64,000 bases of DNA, from positions 9,071 through 73,070 of the forward strand of contig CAKRPI010000002.1 in assembly GCA_934376945.1 (NCBI GenBank). Direction: 5' to 3'. Below, in pieces: positions 26,685 to 34,212 of this stretch (positions are counted from its first letter, which is position 1; the number at the start of each line of letters is the position of its first letter). Position numbers and translations under genes: made by a program. The notes below the pieces were generated by a model. The model saw only the letters and a list, made by a program, of their open reading frames with translations, did not search any database and had not been told where the DNA came from. This stretch comes from an uncultured Lachnospiraceae bacterium (GTDB taxonomy: Bacteria > Bacillota > Clostridia > Lachnospirales > Lachnospiraceae).

Positions 26685-28112
26685 GTGGAGAAAAAAAAGA
26701 AAAAAGGACTGAAAACAGCAATTCTGGCAATTTTGGTTGTGATCCTGGCAGCAGGCGTCGGTGCTGCTTATTATCTGTATACACAGGTAAACAGCGGATT
26801 GTTTTTCAAGGAGACGAAGATCAACGGTTACGATGTCTCTGAGAAGACGTGTAAGGAAGTACTCCTGATGCTGGAGAAAGATTACAGTGCGCCGAAGATC
26901 ACGGTCACAGAGGGAGGCGAAACAGCAGAAACGCTTACACTGGCAGATATGGGATATACCATCAATGAAAAAAAGCTTCTTTCTGCTATTCAGGATTGTA
27001 TGCGCCAGCAGAACGTCAGCCTGCTGCTTAGCCTGATGGATGGAAATACATTTGAAGTGGATGTTCCGTTTGATTATGATGAGGATATCTTTAAATCAAA
27101 TGTTTGTGCGGCAAAATTCGCAAAGACCCGTGTGGCAAGCGTGGATGCGACAATGGAGTACGATGGAAAAGAGTACTATATCAAGCCGGAGACGTACGGC
27201 ACGGAGTTTGACGATGCGGATCTTCAGGTGATGATTAAGGATACAGCAGATAAACTTGTGGCAGCAAGCCGTCCGCAAAAGGATGTGACCGTAGATTTTC
27301 CGTCAGGACTTTATTACGTTCCGGCTGTGACTCAGAACGACAGCGAGATGAATACGACAATGAATATTTACAATTCATTTTGCAAGGCGGATATCAAGCT
27401 GATGTTCGGTGATGAATATGAAGAGATCAATTGGTCAACGATAAAAGACTGGCTGACGATAGAGGATGGAGAAGGCGTGATTGATGAGGAAGCCGTATAT
27501 AATTACGTCTACGATCTTGCAGCAAAGTATGATACGCTTTATTATTCCAGAGAATTCACAACACATGACGGAAAAACTATTACATTTGACAGCAGTGATT
27601 ACGGATATCAGATTGATAAAGATGCAGAAGCACAGCAGCTGCTTGAGGATATTCGTTCCAATACAGAAGTAGAGCGCGAGCCGGTATATGCGGTAAAAGG
27701 ATATAAGCGGGAAGGAAAGGATGATCTGTGCGGAAACTATGTTGAGGTCAATCTGACTGCACAGCATCTGTGGTTTTATAAAGACGGGAATCTGGTAGTC
27801 GAGACAGACGTTGTGACCGGACTTCCGAAGGATGATCGCGAAACGGCAACTGGTGTATTTTCAATTCCTTACAAACAAAGTCCGTCTGTTTTGAGTGGCG
27901 GGCAGGGAAATGGCGCATGGAATACAGATGTTCAGTACTGGATGCCGTTCCATGACGGGCAGGGCCTGCATGATGCATGGTGGAGAAATTCATTTGGCGG
28001 TACAATATACCAGACGAATGGATCCCATGGCTGTGTTAATCTTCCGCCGGAAGCAGCAAAGACCATTTACGACAATATGGAAGAGCGGATGGCGATTATT
28101 CTTTATAAGTAG
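26685..28112 (+). CDS. Membrane-anchored L,D-transpeptidase (YkuD) with peptidoglycan-binding repeat region
   Basis: A 475-residue protein with a GTG start after AAGGGAT. A membrane anchor (residues ~8-28) is followed by two PG4-type (VanW-like) segments, with FFKETKINGYDVSEKT as the first repeat's hallmark. The catalytic YkuD domain starts at VEVNLTAQHLWFYKDGNLVV and ends with the active-site TNGSHGCVNLPPEAA, Cys nucleophile. It makes 3-3 cross-links or attaches proteins in a meso-DAP cell wall, consistent with the murE gene at 54.9 kb. Confidence 0.92.
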   Translation: MEKKKKKGLKTAILAILVVILAAGVGAAYYLYTQVNSGLFFKETKINGYDVSEKTCKEVLLMLEKDYSAPKITVTEGGETAETLTLADMGYTINEKKLLSAIQDCMRQQNVSLLLSLMDGNTFEVDVPFDYDEDIFKSNVCAAKFAKTRVASVDATMEYDGKEYYIKPETYGTEFDDADLQVMIKDTADKLVAASRPQKDVTVDFPSGLYYVPAVTQNDSEMNTTMNIYNSFCKADIKLMFGDEYEEINWSTIKDWLTIEDGEGVIDEEAVYNYVYDLAAKYDTLYYSREFTTHDGKTITFDSSDYGYQIDKDAEAQQLLEDIRSNTEVEREPVYAVKGYKREGKDDLCGNYVEVNLTAQHLWFYKDGNLVVETDVVTGLPKDDRETATGVFSIPYKQSPSVLSGGQGNGAWNTDVQYWMPFHDGQGLHDAWWRNSFGGTIYQTNGSHGCVNLPPEAAKTIYDNMEERMAIILYK

Positions 28113-28213
28113 CAGAAGTATATACGGAATGCCGGAAAACTGCATCCGTTCTGGCAATCCGTCCTGATTGCATTATTTGATGGTTTTGCTATAGAATTTT
28201 GTGAGAGTATTTT

Positions 28214-28372
28214 TTAACCGAGTCAAGCAAGTCCCCTGCGAGGTTGTGCGGAGCAATAAGCAGTGGGTGGGGACTTGCTTGTATCAGGAATGGTACAAGC
28301 CACTCCTGATAAGCTGCGAAGCAGCTACTCAGTTATGAGCAAGTAGCGAAGCGGATTGCGAATATCCGCTTT
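28214..28372 (+). repeat. Modular intergenic repeat, copy 3 (A, variable hairpins, B)
   Basis: Starts TTAACCGAGTCAAGC. AAGCAAGTCCCC pairs with GGGGACTTGCTT (module A). Two variable hairpins follow: ATCAGGA...TCCTGAT and AGCTGCGAAGCAGCT. Module B is at 28340-28372, with GCGGAT/ATCCGC as its stem. It follows the L,D-transpeptidase gene and may serve as its terminator. The 425-bp gap 28113-28537 holds this repeat and the tRNA promoter. Confidence 0.85.
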
Positions 28373-28461
28373 GGCATACGCTCCTGGAATGTCTAAGAAT
28401 CGTGCTAAAAAACACAAAAAAAGGAACAATTAAAAAAATTAGAAAAAATTAAAAATAAGTG

Positions 28462-28490
28462 TTGACAAAAAGAGAAGGACGCTATATAAT
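28462..28490 (+). promoter_or_regulatory. Consensus sigma-A promoter of tRNA-Arg
   Basis: TTGACA (28462-28467), 17-bp spacer, TATAAT (28485-28490): a perfect match to consensus, about 48 bp upstream of the mature tRNA. Confidence 0.9.
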
Positions 28491-28537
28491 AATCGATGTT
28501 GAGAGGCAAACGAAAAGAACTCAACAAAATAAAGAAT

Positions 28538-28611
28538 GTGCGTTTAGCTCAGCTGGATAGAGCGTTTGGCTACGGACCAAAAGGTCGGGGGTTCGAATCC
28601 TCTAACGCACG
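28538..28611 (+). tRNA. tRNA-Arg (anticodon ACG)
   Basis: The acceptor arms are GTGCGTT (28538) and AACGCAC. The D-arm is GCTC...GAGC. The anticodon stem TTTGG/CCAAA encloses loop CTACGGA, giving anticodon ACG. The T-loop is TTCGAAT. The gene is 74 nt with no encoded CCA. It reads CGN codons after A-to-I editing at position 34. Confidence 0.95.
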
Positions 28612-28622
28612 CTGATAAGAAG

Positions 28623-28661
28623 ACTGGAGATCTTGAGAAATCAATGGTTTCCAGTTTTTTT
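28623..28661 (+). terminator. Terminator of tRNA-Arg
   Basis: ACTGGA (28623) pairs with TCCAGT, followed by seven T. Confidence 0.8.
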
Positions 28662-28679
28662 GTGCTTGATTTTACTTTT

Positions 28680-28822
28680 ATCATAAGGAAGGACCCACTT
28701 GTGGAATCTCGTAAGGAGGATCCGTTTACGGGAGGATTCCTTACGAGCCTGGATCCCTTATGATCCTACAAGTAGCGAAGCGGATTGCGAATATCCGCTT
28801 TAACCGAGTCAGGCAAGTCATG
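28680..28822 (+). repeat. Modular intergenic repeat, copy 4 (modules C, B and partial A)
   Basis: Module C spans 28680-28764: outer stem ATCATAAGG with CCTTATGAT, inner stem CTCGTAAGGA with TCCTTACGAG. Module B is at 28769-28801, directly followed by the A border TTAACCGAGTCAGGCAAGTC. It lies between tRNA-Arg and nagA and fills most of that gap. Confidence 0.85.
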
Positions 28823-28898
28823 TCTTTTGATTTGCTCTGAATTACGGATTGCAAAAGCATTTGTAAAAGGATATACTATGTTTTACAGGAGGATAAGA

Positions 28899-30068
28899 TT
28901 GAAAATGATTATTGATAATGTTTATGTGTATACATCAGAAAAAAAATTCGTAAAAGGCGGAATTGTCCTGAATGAAAATTGTATTCAAAGTATTTATGAA
29001 GAAAAGGATACTCCAAAGCTGGAGGGAAATGTAATTGACGGAAATGGAAACTATGCAATTCCGGGTTTGATCGATCTTCATTTTCATGGTTGTAAAGGTG
29101 ATGATTTCTGTGATGGACAAAAAGATGCCATTGGAAGGATTGCTGAGTATGAAGCGTCAGTAGGTGTTACAGCTATGGCGCCGGCGACAATGACTTTGCC
29201 GGTGGAGGAACTGGAACGGATTCTTCAGGTTGCCGCGGAATATAAAAAGGAGACGCAAGACTGCCATAAGGCGGATCTGCTCGGAATTAATATGGAAGGT
29301 CCCTTTATCAGCCGTATTAAAAAAGGTGCACAGGATGAGAAAAATATTCTGCCGTGCAGCGTGGAGATTTGTGACAGATTTCTGGAAGCATCCGAAGGGC
29401 TGGTAAAATTTATTGGGGTAGCACCGGAGGAAAGTGAGAATGCGATTGAGTTTATCAAAGAGGTTTGCGGCAGGGTGAATGTGTCTCTGGCACATACCAA
29501 TGCGGATTATGATACCGCAATGGCTGCCTGCAGGGCAGGAGTAAACCATGCGGTACATCTGTATAATGCAATGCCGGCGTTTACGCATCGCGCTCCGGGA
29601 GTGATTGGAGCGGTATTTGATAATAAAGATGTTATGGCAGAAATTATCTGTGATGGAATACATATTCATCCATCGACTGTCCGTGCTACGTTTGAGATGA
29701 TGGGAGCAGACCGGATGATTTTCATCAGTGACAGCATGCGGGCTACCGGTATGCCGGACGGACAGTATACGCTTGGCGGACTGGATGTTAAAGTGGTTGG
29801 AAGATTGGCAACATTAGTATCGGATGGTGCAATTGCCGGTTCCGCAACAAATCTGATGGACTGTATGAGAACGGCAGTGAAGAAAATGGGGATTCCGCTG
29901 GAAACAGCAGTAGCATGCGCAACGATCAATCCGGCCAGGAGCTTGGGCGTGGAGGATCGGTATGGCTCAATCGAAAGTGGAAAGAAAGCGGATATTGTGC
30001 TGCTTGATTCAGAGCTTGAATTGAAGGCAGTGATTAAAGACGGAGTAAAAATTATAGCAAATCCATAA
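28899..30068 (+). CDS. nagA: N-acetylglucosamine-6-phosphate deacetylase
   Basis: A 389-residue amidohydrolase counted from TTG 28899, five bases after AGGAGG; ATG 28905 is an alternative, and longer reading would enter the repeat. LIDLHFHGCKGDDF carries the metal HxH. GINMEGPFIS gives the bridging Glu, SLAHTNADYDTA and HAVHLYNAMP the His ligands, and FISDSMRATGMPDGQY the catalytic Asp. It converts GlcNAc-6-P to GlcN-6-P and acetate for amino sugar use and wall recycling. No nagB is adjacent. Confidence 0.92.
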   Translation: MKMIIDNVYVYTSEKKFVKGGIVLNENCIQSIYEEKDTPKLEGNVIDGNGNYAIPGLIDLHFHGCKGDDFCDGQKDAIGRIAEYEASVGVTAMAPATMTLPVEELERILQVAAEYKKETQDCHKADLLGINMEGPFISRIKKGAQDEKNILPCSVEICDRFLEASEGLVKFIGVAPEESENAIEFIKEVCGRVNVSLAHTNADYDTAMAACRAGVNHAVHLYNAMPAFTHRAPGVIGAVFDNKDVMAEIICDGIHIHPSTVRATFEMMGADRMIFISDSMRATGMPDGQYTLGGLDVKVVGRLATLVSDGAIAGSATNLMDCMRTAVKKMGIPLETAVACATINPARSLGVEDRYGSIESGKKADIVLLDSELELKAVIKDGVKIIANP

Positions 30069-30127
30069 AATGATGTTAAGGATCAAAAAATCCTCTTGCA
30101 ATTTGTCGTTACCTGTGCTATGATTCC

Positions 30128-30263
30128 GCTAAAGAAAAGGGAGTAGCGGCCATGCGGGGAGATGCAGATGACGACGGTTATATCAATCCGGGTGGTACAT
30201 GGATGCGTCAATACAGTAGAGAAAATACTCGCATCGTGAGATAATCAGCAAGACTTTTATTTT
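30128..30263 (+). ncRNA. yybP-ykoY (Mn2+) riboswitch aptamer
   Basis: The family's two most conserved strands are present: AAAGGGAGTAGC (30135-30146) at the 5' side and TCAGCAAGACTTTTAT (30245-30260) at the 3' side. Variable helices lie between, for example GATGCG...CGCATC. The closing helix pairs TAAAGAAAAG with CTTTTATTTTA. The 3' strand is reused by the terminator that follows, as in transcription-attenuating members. It precedes an SPFH gene pair rather than a known Mn transporter gene. Confidence 0.8.
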
Positions 30264-30305
30264 AGGCATAAAAAGATATGTCCGAAATGAAAGTCTTTTT
30301 CTTTT
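30250..30305 (+). terminator. Riboswitch expression platform (intrinsic terminator)
   Basis: AAGACTTTTATTTT (30250-30263) pairs with AAATGAAAGTCTT (30285-30297), followed by a T-rich tail. The 5' arm is shared with the aptamer's closing helix. Ligand binding should therefore block this stem and allow read-through. Confidence 0.75.
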
Positions 30306-30397
30306 CTTTGGAGAACGTGGATCAGCTGAAACACCGAAAGAAAGCAAGAAGAAAGCAAGACAGAAAGAAAACAAAATAAATACATGGAGGGAAACGT

Positions 30398-31438
30398 ATG
30401 AGACAATTTAATTTTAATTCCGGAAAAGCACCTTTTTCCGGAATGCCGAAAATGGGAAAGCGTGTAAAGCACATTTTAATCGGTGCAGCTGCAGCAGTTG
30501 TAGTGGTTGTGCTTGCAAGCGATGCAACGTACCAGATTCAGGAGCAGGAACAGGCGGTACTGATCACGTTTGGTGTACCAAAAGCAGTATCAGAAACAGG
30601 GCTTCATTTCAAAATTCCGTTTGTCCAGCAGGTAGAGAAGGTGAATACAACAATTCAGGGCTTCCCGATTGGATACAGTCTGGAGGACAATCAGACGGTG
30701 GAGAATGAAGGAATTATGATTACTGCCGATTACAATTTTATCGATGTGGATTTTTTCGTGGAATATCGAATTGCGGAGCCGGTAAAATATCTGTACACTT
30801 CTGATCAGCCAGAAGAAATATTGAAGAGCATTGCTCAGAGCTGTATCCGGACGGTAATTGCAAGCTACAATGTGGATGATGTGCTGACGACCGGAAAAGG
30901 TGAGATTCAAAGTAAAATACGTGAAATGGTTTTGGAACAGATAGAGGAGCAGGATTTAGGAATTCAGCTCGTCAATATCACGATACAGGATTCTGAACCA
31001 CCGACACAGGAGGTTATGAAGGCATTTAAGGCTGTGGAGACAGCAAAGCAGGGAAAAGAGACTGCGATCAATAATGCAAATAAGTATCGAAGTGAAAAGC
31101 TTCCGGAGGCAGAAGCACAGGCAGACCAGATCATTCAGGATGCAGAAGCGCAAAAACAGGTGCGCATCAATGAAGCGGAGGCTGAAGTGGCACGGTTTAA
31201 TGCGATGTATGAAGAATACAGCAAAAATCCGGAAATTACAAAGAAGCGTATGTTTTATGAAACAATGGAAAATGTACTTCCGGGCATGAAGCTTGTGATC
31301 GACAGTGGAAACGGTGTACAGAAGATTCTGCCGCTGGATTCTTTTGCCGGAGTTTTGCAGGACGAACCTTCCGAAAATACGCCGAAAGAAAAGACAGACG
31401 GAGAAGCAGCTGCAGAGAAAAATGTGACGGAAAAATAA
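30398..31438 (+). CDS. hflK: SPFH-domain membrane protein, HflK-like
   Basis: A 346-residue protein with a Gly/Phe-rich start, one membrane segment (HILIGAAAAVVVVVLASDA) and an SPFH/band-7 domain (QEQEQAVLITFGVPKAVSETG through the Ala/Glu-rich coiled coil QADQIIQDAEAQKQVRINEA). HflK and HflC form large ring assemblies that restrain the membrane protease FtsH. The C-terminus is acidic. GGAGGG precedes the ATG. It sits behind a Mn2+-type riboswitch. Confidence 0.88.
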   Translation: MRQFNFNSGKAPFSGMPKMGKRVKHILIGAAAAVVVVVLASDATYQIQEQEQAVLITFGVPKAVSETGLHFKIPFVQQVEKVNTTIQGFPIGYSLEDNQTVENEGIMITADYNFIDVDFFVEYRIAEPVKYLYTSDQPEEILKSIAQSCIRTVIASYNVDDVLTTGKGEIQSKIREMVLEQIEEQDLGIQLVNITIQDSEPPTQEVMKAFKAVETAKQGKETAINNANKYRSEKLPEAEAQADQIIQDAEAQKQVRINEAEAEVARFNAMYEEYSKNPEITKKRMFYETMENVLPGMKLVIDSGNGVQKILPLDSFAGVLQDEPSENTPKEKTDGEAAAEKNVTEK

Positions 31439-31517
31439 AGAATGAGCCGTTGTATGTATTTGACAGAGAAAAAAGTTGTAAAAATCAGAAAAACCAGAAA
31501 AATCGGAGGAAACGGAT

Positions 31518-32387
31518 ATGAAAAAGAAAAAAATAGCGATTACAGCTGGGATACTGCTTTTATTGGCAGGCATGGCAGAAGCTGTAACAGTAACTGCACA
31601 GAATGAATATAAGCTGATCCGTCAGTTTGGAAAGGTTGATCGGGTTATTAGTGAACCGGGCATCAGCCTGCGTATTCCATTTCTTGAGAGTACACAGACA
31701 CTTCCAAAAGAAACATTGCTTTATGATCTGGCAGCTTCAGATGTGATCACAAAGGACAAAAAGACGATGATCAGCGACAGCTATGTGCTGTGGCGCATCA
31801 GTGATCCGCTGAAATTTGCACAGACCCTGAATTCATCAATTGAAAGCGGAGAGGGTCGTATCAATACTGCAGTTTATAATGCAACCAAAAATGCCATCAG
31901 TTCTCTGACACAGGATCAGGTAATCACGAGCCGGGATGGAGAGCTTGCAGAAATGGTATTAAATGCAATTGGAAACAACATGGAGCAGTATGGCATTGAG
32001 CTGATTAAGTTTGAAACAAAGCAGCTTGATCTGCCGGATGATAATAAGGAAGCTGTATATGAGCGTATGATTTCTGAACGTGACAATATTGCAGCAACTT
32101 ATAAAGCAGAGGGAAGCTCTGAAGCGAAGGTAATCCGAAATACAACGGATAAGGAAATGGCAATTCAGATTTCAGATGCGAAAAAACAGGCGGAGATTCT
32201 TGCTGCAGAAGGCGAACGGGAATATATGAAAATTCTGGCAGATGCATATGGTGAAGAGGACCGTCAGGACTTTTATTCATTTGTGCGGAGTCTGGATGCG
32301 CTGAAAGCTTCCATGACAGGTGGAAATAAGACCGTAATCCTTTCAGAGGATTCTCCGATTGCACAGATTTTTAACGGAAATCTGTAA
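31518..32387 (+). CDS. hflC: SPFH-domain membrane protein, HflC-like
   Basis: A 289-residue partner of the preceding gene. It has an N-terminal membrane anchor (IAITAGILLLLAGMAEAVTV) and an SPFH domain (QNEYKLIRQFGKVDRVISEPG) with the HflC feature YERMISERDNIAATYKAEGS. It ends in a coiled coil and a short conserved tail. CGGAGGAAACG precedes the ATG, 79 bp after hflK. It likely assembles with HflK around FtsH. Confidence 0.88.
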   Translation: MKKKKIAITAGILLLLAGMAEAVTVTAQNEYKLIRQFGKVDRVISEPGISLRIPFLESTQTLPKETLLYDLAASDVITKDKKTMISDSYVLWRISDPLKFAQTLNSSIESGEGRINTAVYNATKNAISSLTQDQVITSRDGELAEMVLNAIGNNMEQYGIELIKFETKQLDLPDDNKEAVYERMISERDNIAATYKAEGSSEAKVIRNTTDKEMAIQISDAKKQAEILAAEGEREYMKILADAYGEEDRQDFYSFVRSLDALKASMTGGNKTVILSEDSPIAQIFNGNL

Positions 32388-32421
32388 AAGAAAGAAATCG
32401 AAAAAATGTTCGAAAAACCTC

Positions 32422-32475
32422 TTGCAAAACACTTGTTCTTATGGTACAATACAGAAAGAAAAAGAACAGGTGTTT
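32422..32475 (+). promoter_or_regulatory. Promoter with two LexA-type (SOS) operators
   Basis: TTGCAA (32422-32427), 17-bp spacer, TACAAT (32445-32450). AAACACTTGTTC (32427-32438), whose complement is GAACAAGTGTTT, lies in the spacer. GAACAGGTGTTT (32464-32475) lies just past the start point. Both fit the Firmicutes SOS box GAAC-N4-GTTY. Confidence 0.7.
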
Positions 32476-32492
32476 GCAATGGAGGCGGAGAA

Positions 32493-33008
32493 ATGGGAAG
32501 GGAAACAATCATTGGATACGAAGATTACAGCAGTAAAAGTGCCGCAAAAATACGGAAAGGGAATGGCCGAGATCAGAGAAAAAATCAGCGGCTGTATCAG
32601 ACAGAAGCAGTGAATAAGGAAGAAAAGTCAAAAAGAGCAGGTTGTTTTTGGAAGATGTTCTGCAGCCTGGCATGCGGTTTCCTGACAGAAGTTTTTCTGG
32701 ATGATCTGTTTGGATTTGTTCATGGCCTAAAGTGGTTTCCGGCACTTATTCTGCTGTGGTTCTGCCTTTCGATTTTGTCGTGCGTGGTATTGGAGTCTGC
32801 AGTCGTTATCTGGAAAAGCGGTATTTGTATTCTCAAGGAAATGAAGAGAGCCGGACTGGCAGGATGGTGTCTGCCGCAGGCAGAACCGAGCGCGAATATA
32901 TCAGGTATGCTTTATTATCCGCGCGGGTTAAAAAATAACTGTTCATTTTCAGCAAAAGCATGTATACTGAATGCAAAAAGCCGTGCACCTCAGGCGCGTG
33001 TGGTTTAA
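32493..33008 (+). CDS. SOS-box-controlled small membrane protein, unknown function
   Basis: A 171-residue product from ATG 32493 after GGAGGCGGAG. The hydrophilic basic start (GRETIIGYEDYSSKSAAKIR) is followed by one or two membrane segments (WKMFCSLACGFLTEVFL; LKWFPALILLWFCLSILSC) and a Cys-containing tail. The stop codon lies in the border of a dispersed repeat, so the tail may be recent. An overlapping 44-codon frame (ATG 32479 to 32613) has equally normal codon use and meets an in-frame GTG at 32610 in a GTGA overlap. The locus may therefore encode a 44-residue peptide plus a shorter membrane protein. By promoter type a damage-induced division inhibitor (YneA-like role) is possible; no LysM domain is visible. 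Confidence 0.5.
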   Translation: MGRETIIGYEDYSSKSAAKIRKGNGRDQRKNQRLYQTEAVNKEEKSKRAGCFWKMFCSLACGFLTEVFLDDLFGFVHGLKWFPALILLWFCLSILSCVVLESAVVIWKSGICILKEMKRAGLAGWCLPQAEPSANISGMLYYPRGLKNNCSFSAKACILNAKSRAPQARVV

Positions 33009-33224
33009 CCGAGTCAGGCAAGTCCCCTGCGAGGTTGCACGGAGCAATAAGCAGTGGGTAGGGAGTGGCTTGTATCATAAGTGAGATACCTCACTCATGA
33101 TATAGGTTATGAAATATCATAGGAAGGATCTCGTAAGGAGAGATCCGTTTACGGAAGGATTCCTTACGAGCCTGAAGCCCCTATGATCCTACAAGTAGCG
33201 AAGCGGATTGCGAATGTCCGCTTT
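33005..33224 (+). repeat. Modular intergenic repeat, copy 5 (modules A, variable hairpin, C, B)
   Basis: Module A starts TTAACCGAGTCAGGC at 33005. A variable hairpin follows (ATCATAAGTGAG with CTCACTCATGAT near 33074). Module C is at 33116-33187 (outer ATCATAGG/CCTATGAT, inner CTCGTAAGGA/TCCTTACGAG) and module B at 33192-33224. It is the most complete copy and lies 28 bp before the next gene. Confidence 0.85.
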
Positions 33225-33252
33225 ACAAGAAACAAGAAGAGAGGTTTAAACA

Positions 33253-33933
33253 GTGGAAAAGATACAGAACAGAAGGTACGATACGGTTGTTTTTGATCTT
33301 GACGGTACACTGCTGGATACGCTTGCAGACCTGACAGACAGCGTGAATGCGGTGATGCGTCAGTTCCGGATTCCGGAGCATACGATGGATGATGTGCGAA
33401 GATTTGTGGGAAACGGAATCCGAAAGCTGATTGAACGTGCAATTCCGCAGGGCAGTGAAAATCCGGACTATGAGGTGATTTATCGTTCTTTTACAGAGTA
33501 TTATGGAGAGCACTGCATGGAGAAGACCAGGCCGTATCCGGGCATTATCGAGCTTTTGGATTGGCTGCAAAAGGAAGGCTGTAAGGTAGCAATTGTTTCT
33601 AATAAAGCAGATTTTGCGGTAAAAAGGTTAAATCAGATTTATTTTGAAAATCGGATTCTGGTAGCGATCGGAGAACGTGAGGGAGTCAGGAAAAAACCGG
33701 CTCCGGATACTGTTTTTCAGGCATTGCAGGAACTCGGTGCAGATAAAGAACACGCAGTGTATATCGGAGATTCAGATGTGGATATAGATACTGCGCGTAA
33801 TTGTGGGATTGATGAAATCGCAGTCGACTGGGGCTTTCGGTCACGGAAATTTTTGCTGGAGCACGGAGCAGCGCCGGAGCGGATTGCATCAAGTGCCGGT
33901 GATGTGAAAAGACTCTTATCGTATTGTTTGTAA
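33253..33933 (+). CDS. gph: HAD phosphatase, phosphoglycolate phosphatase-like
   Basis: A 226-residue HAD enzyme with a GTG start after AAGAGAGG. Motif I is VVFDLDGTLLDTLADL, motif II VAIVSNKADF, motif III Lys is in VRKKPAPDTVFQAL, and motif IV is YIGDSDVDIDTARNCG. The alpha-helical cap matches Gph, which clears 2-phosphoglycolate from DNA repair. PpaX-like pyrophosphatase is the main alternative. It directly follows a repeat, and no separate promoter was seen. Confidence 0.82.
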   Translation: MEKIQNRRYDTVVFDLDGTLLDTLADLTDSVNAVMRQFRIPEHTMDDVRRFVGNGIRKLIERAIPQGSENPDYEVIYRSFTEYYGEHCMEKTRPYPGIIELLDWLQKEGCKVAIVSNKADFAVKRLNQIYFENRILVAIGEREGVRKKPAPDTVFQALQELGADKEHAVYIGDSDVDIDTARNCGIDEIAVDWGFRSRKFLLEHGAAPERIASSAGDVKRLLSYCL

Positions 33934-34058
33934 GATTCTATCAGAATTTAGTACATCGTTATCGAAATAACTGTACTGGTAAAAACCGAAAAAAATCTGT
34001 TAAAACAATGCTAAAATTCTATAAAACAGACAAATTTAGATTTTTTTAATAAATTTTA

Positions 34059-34087
34059 TTGACACGTAAGAAATGCTGAGTTAGAAT
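34059..34087 (+). promoter_or_regulatory. Promoter upstream of amtB
   Basis: TTGACA (34059-34064), 17-bp spacer, TAGAAT (34082-34087). The leader is about 120 nt and contains an early terminator. Confidence 0.75.
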
Positions 34088-34101
34088 ACCGACATCAAGC
34101 G

Positions 34102-34134
34102 AAGGCGCTGTGGAGAATATCCGCAGCGCCTTTT
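34102..34134 (+). terminator. Leader terminator between the amtB promoter and gene
   Basis: AAGGCGCTGTGGA pairs with TCCGCAGCGCCTT over a 5-base loop, then TTTT. It starts only some 8-10 nt after the predicted transcription start, so most transcripts would end at about 40 nt unless it is bypassed. Confidence 0.7.
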
Positions 34135-34212
34135 CGCGTTCGGGCAGTTTGGAGTAGGAAAAGGAATTTCTTTGCATACCAAAGCAGAAGCCCAGAAGAG
34201 GAGGAAAATATT

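Noticed and set aside
28566-28763. 65-residue plus-strand frame starting inside tRNA-Arg
   Set aside because: It overlaps the tRNA, its terminator and a dispersed repeat.
34082-34140. ANTAR-type antiterminator target before amtB
   Set aside because: That needs two hairpins with hexanucleotide loops of set bases. Only one hairpin with a 5-base loop is seen.
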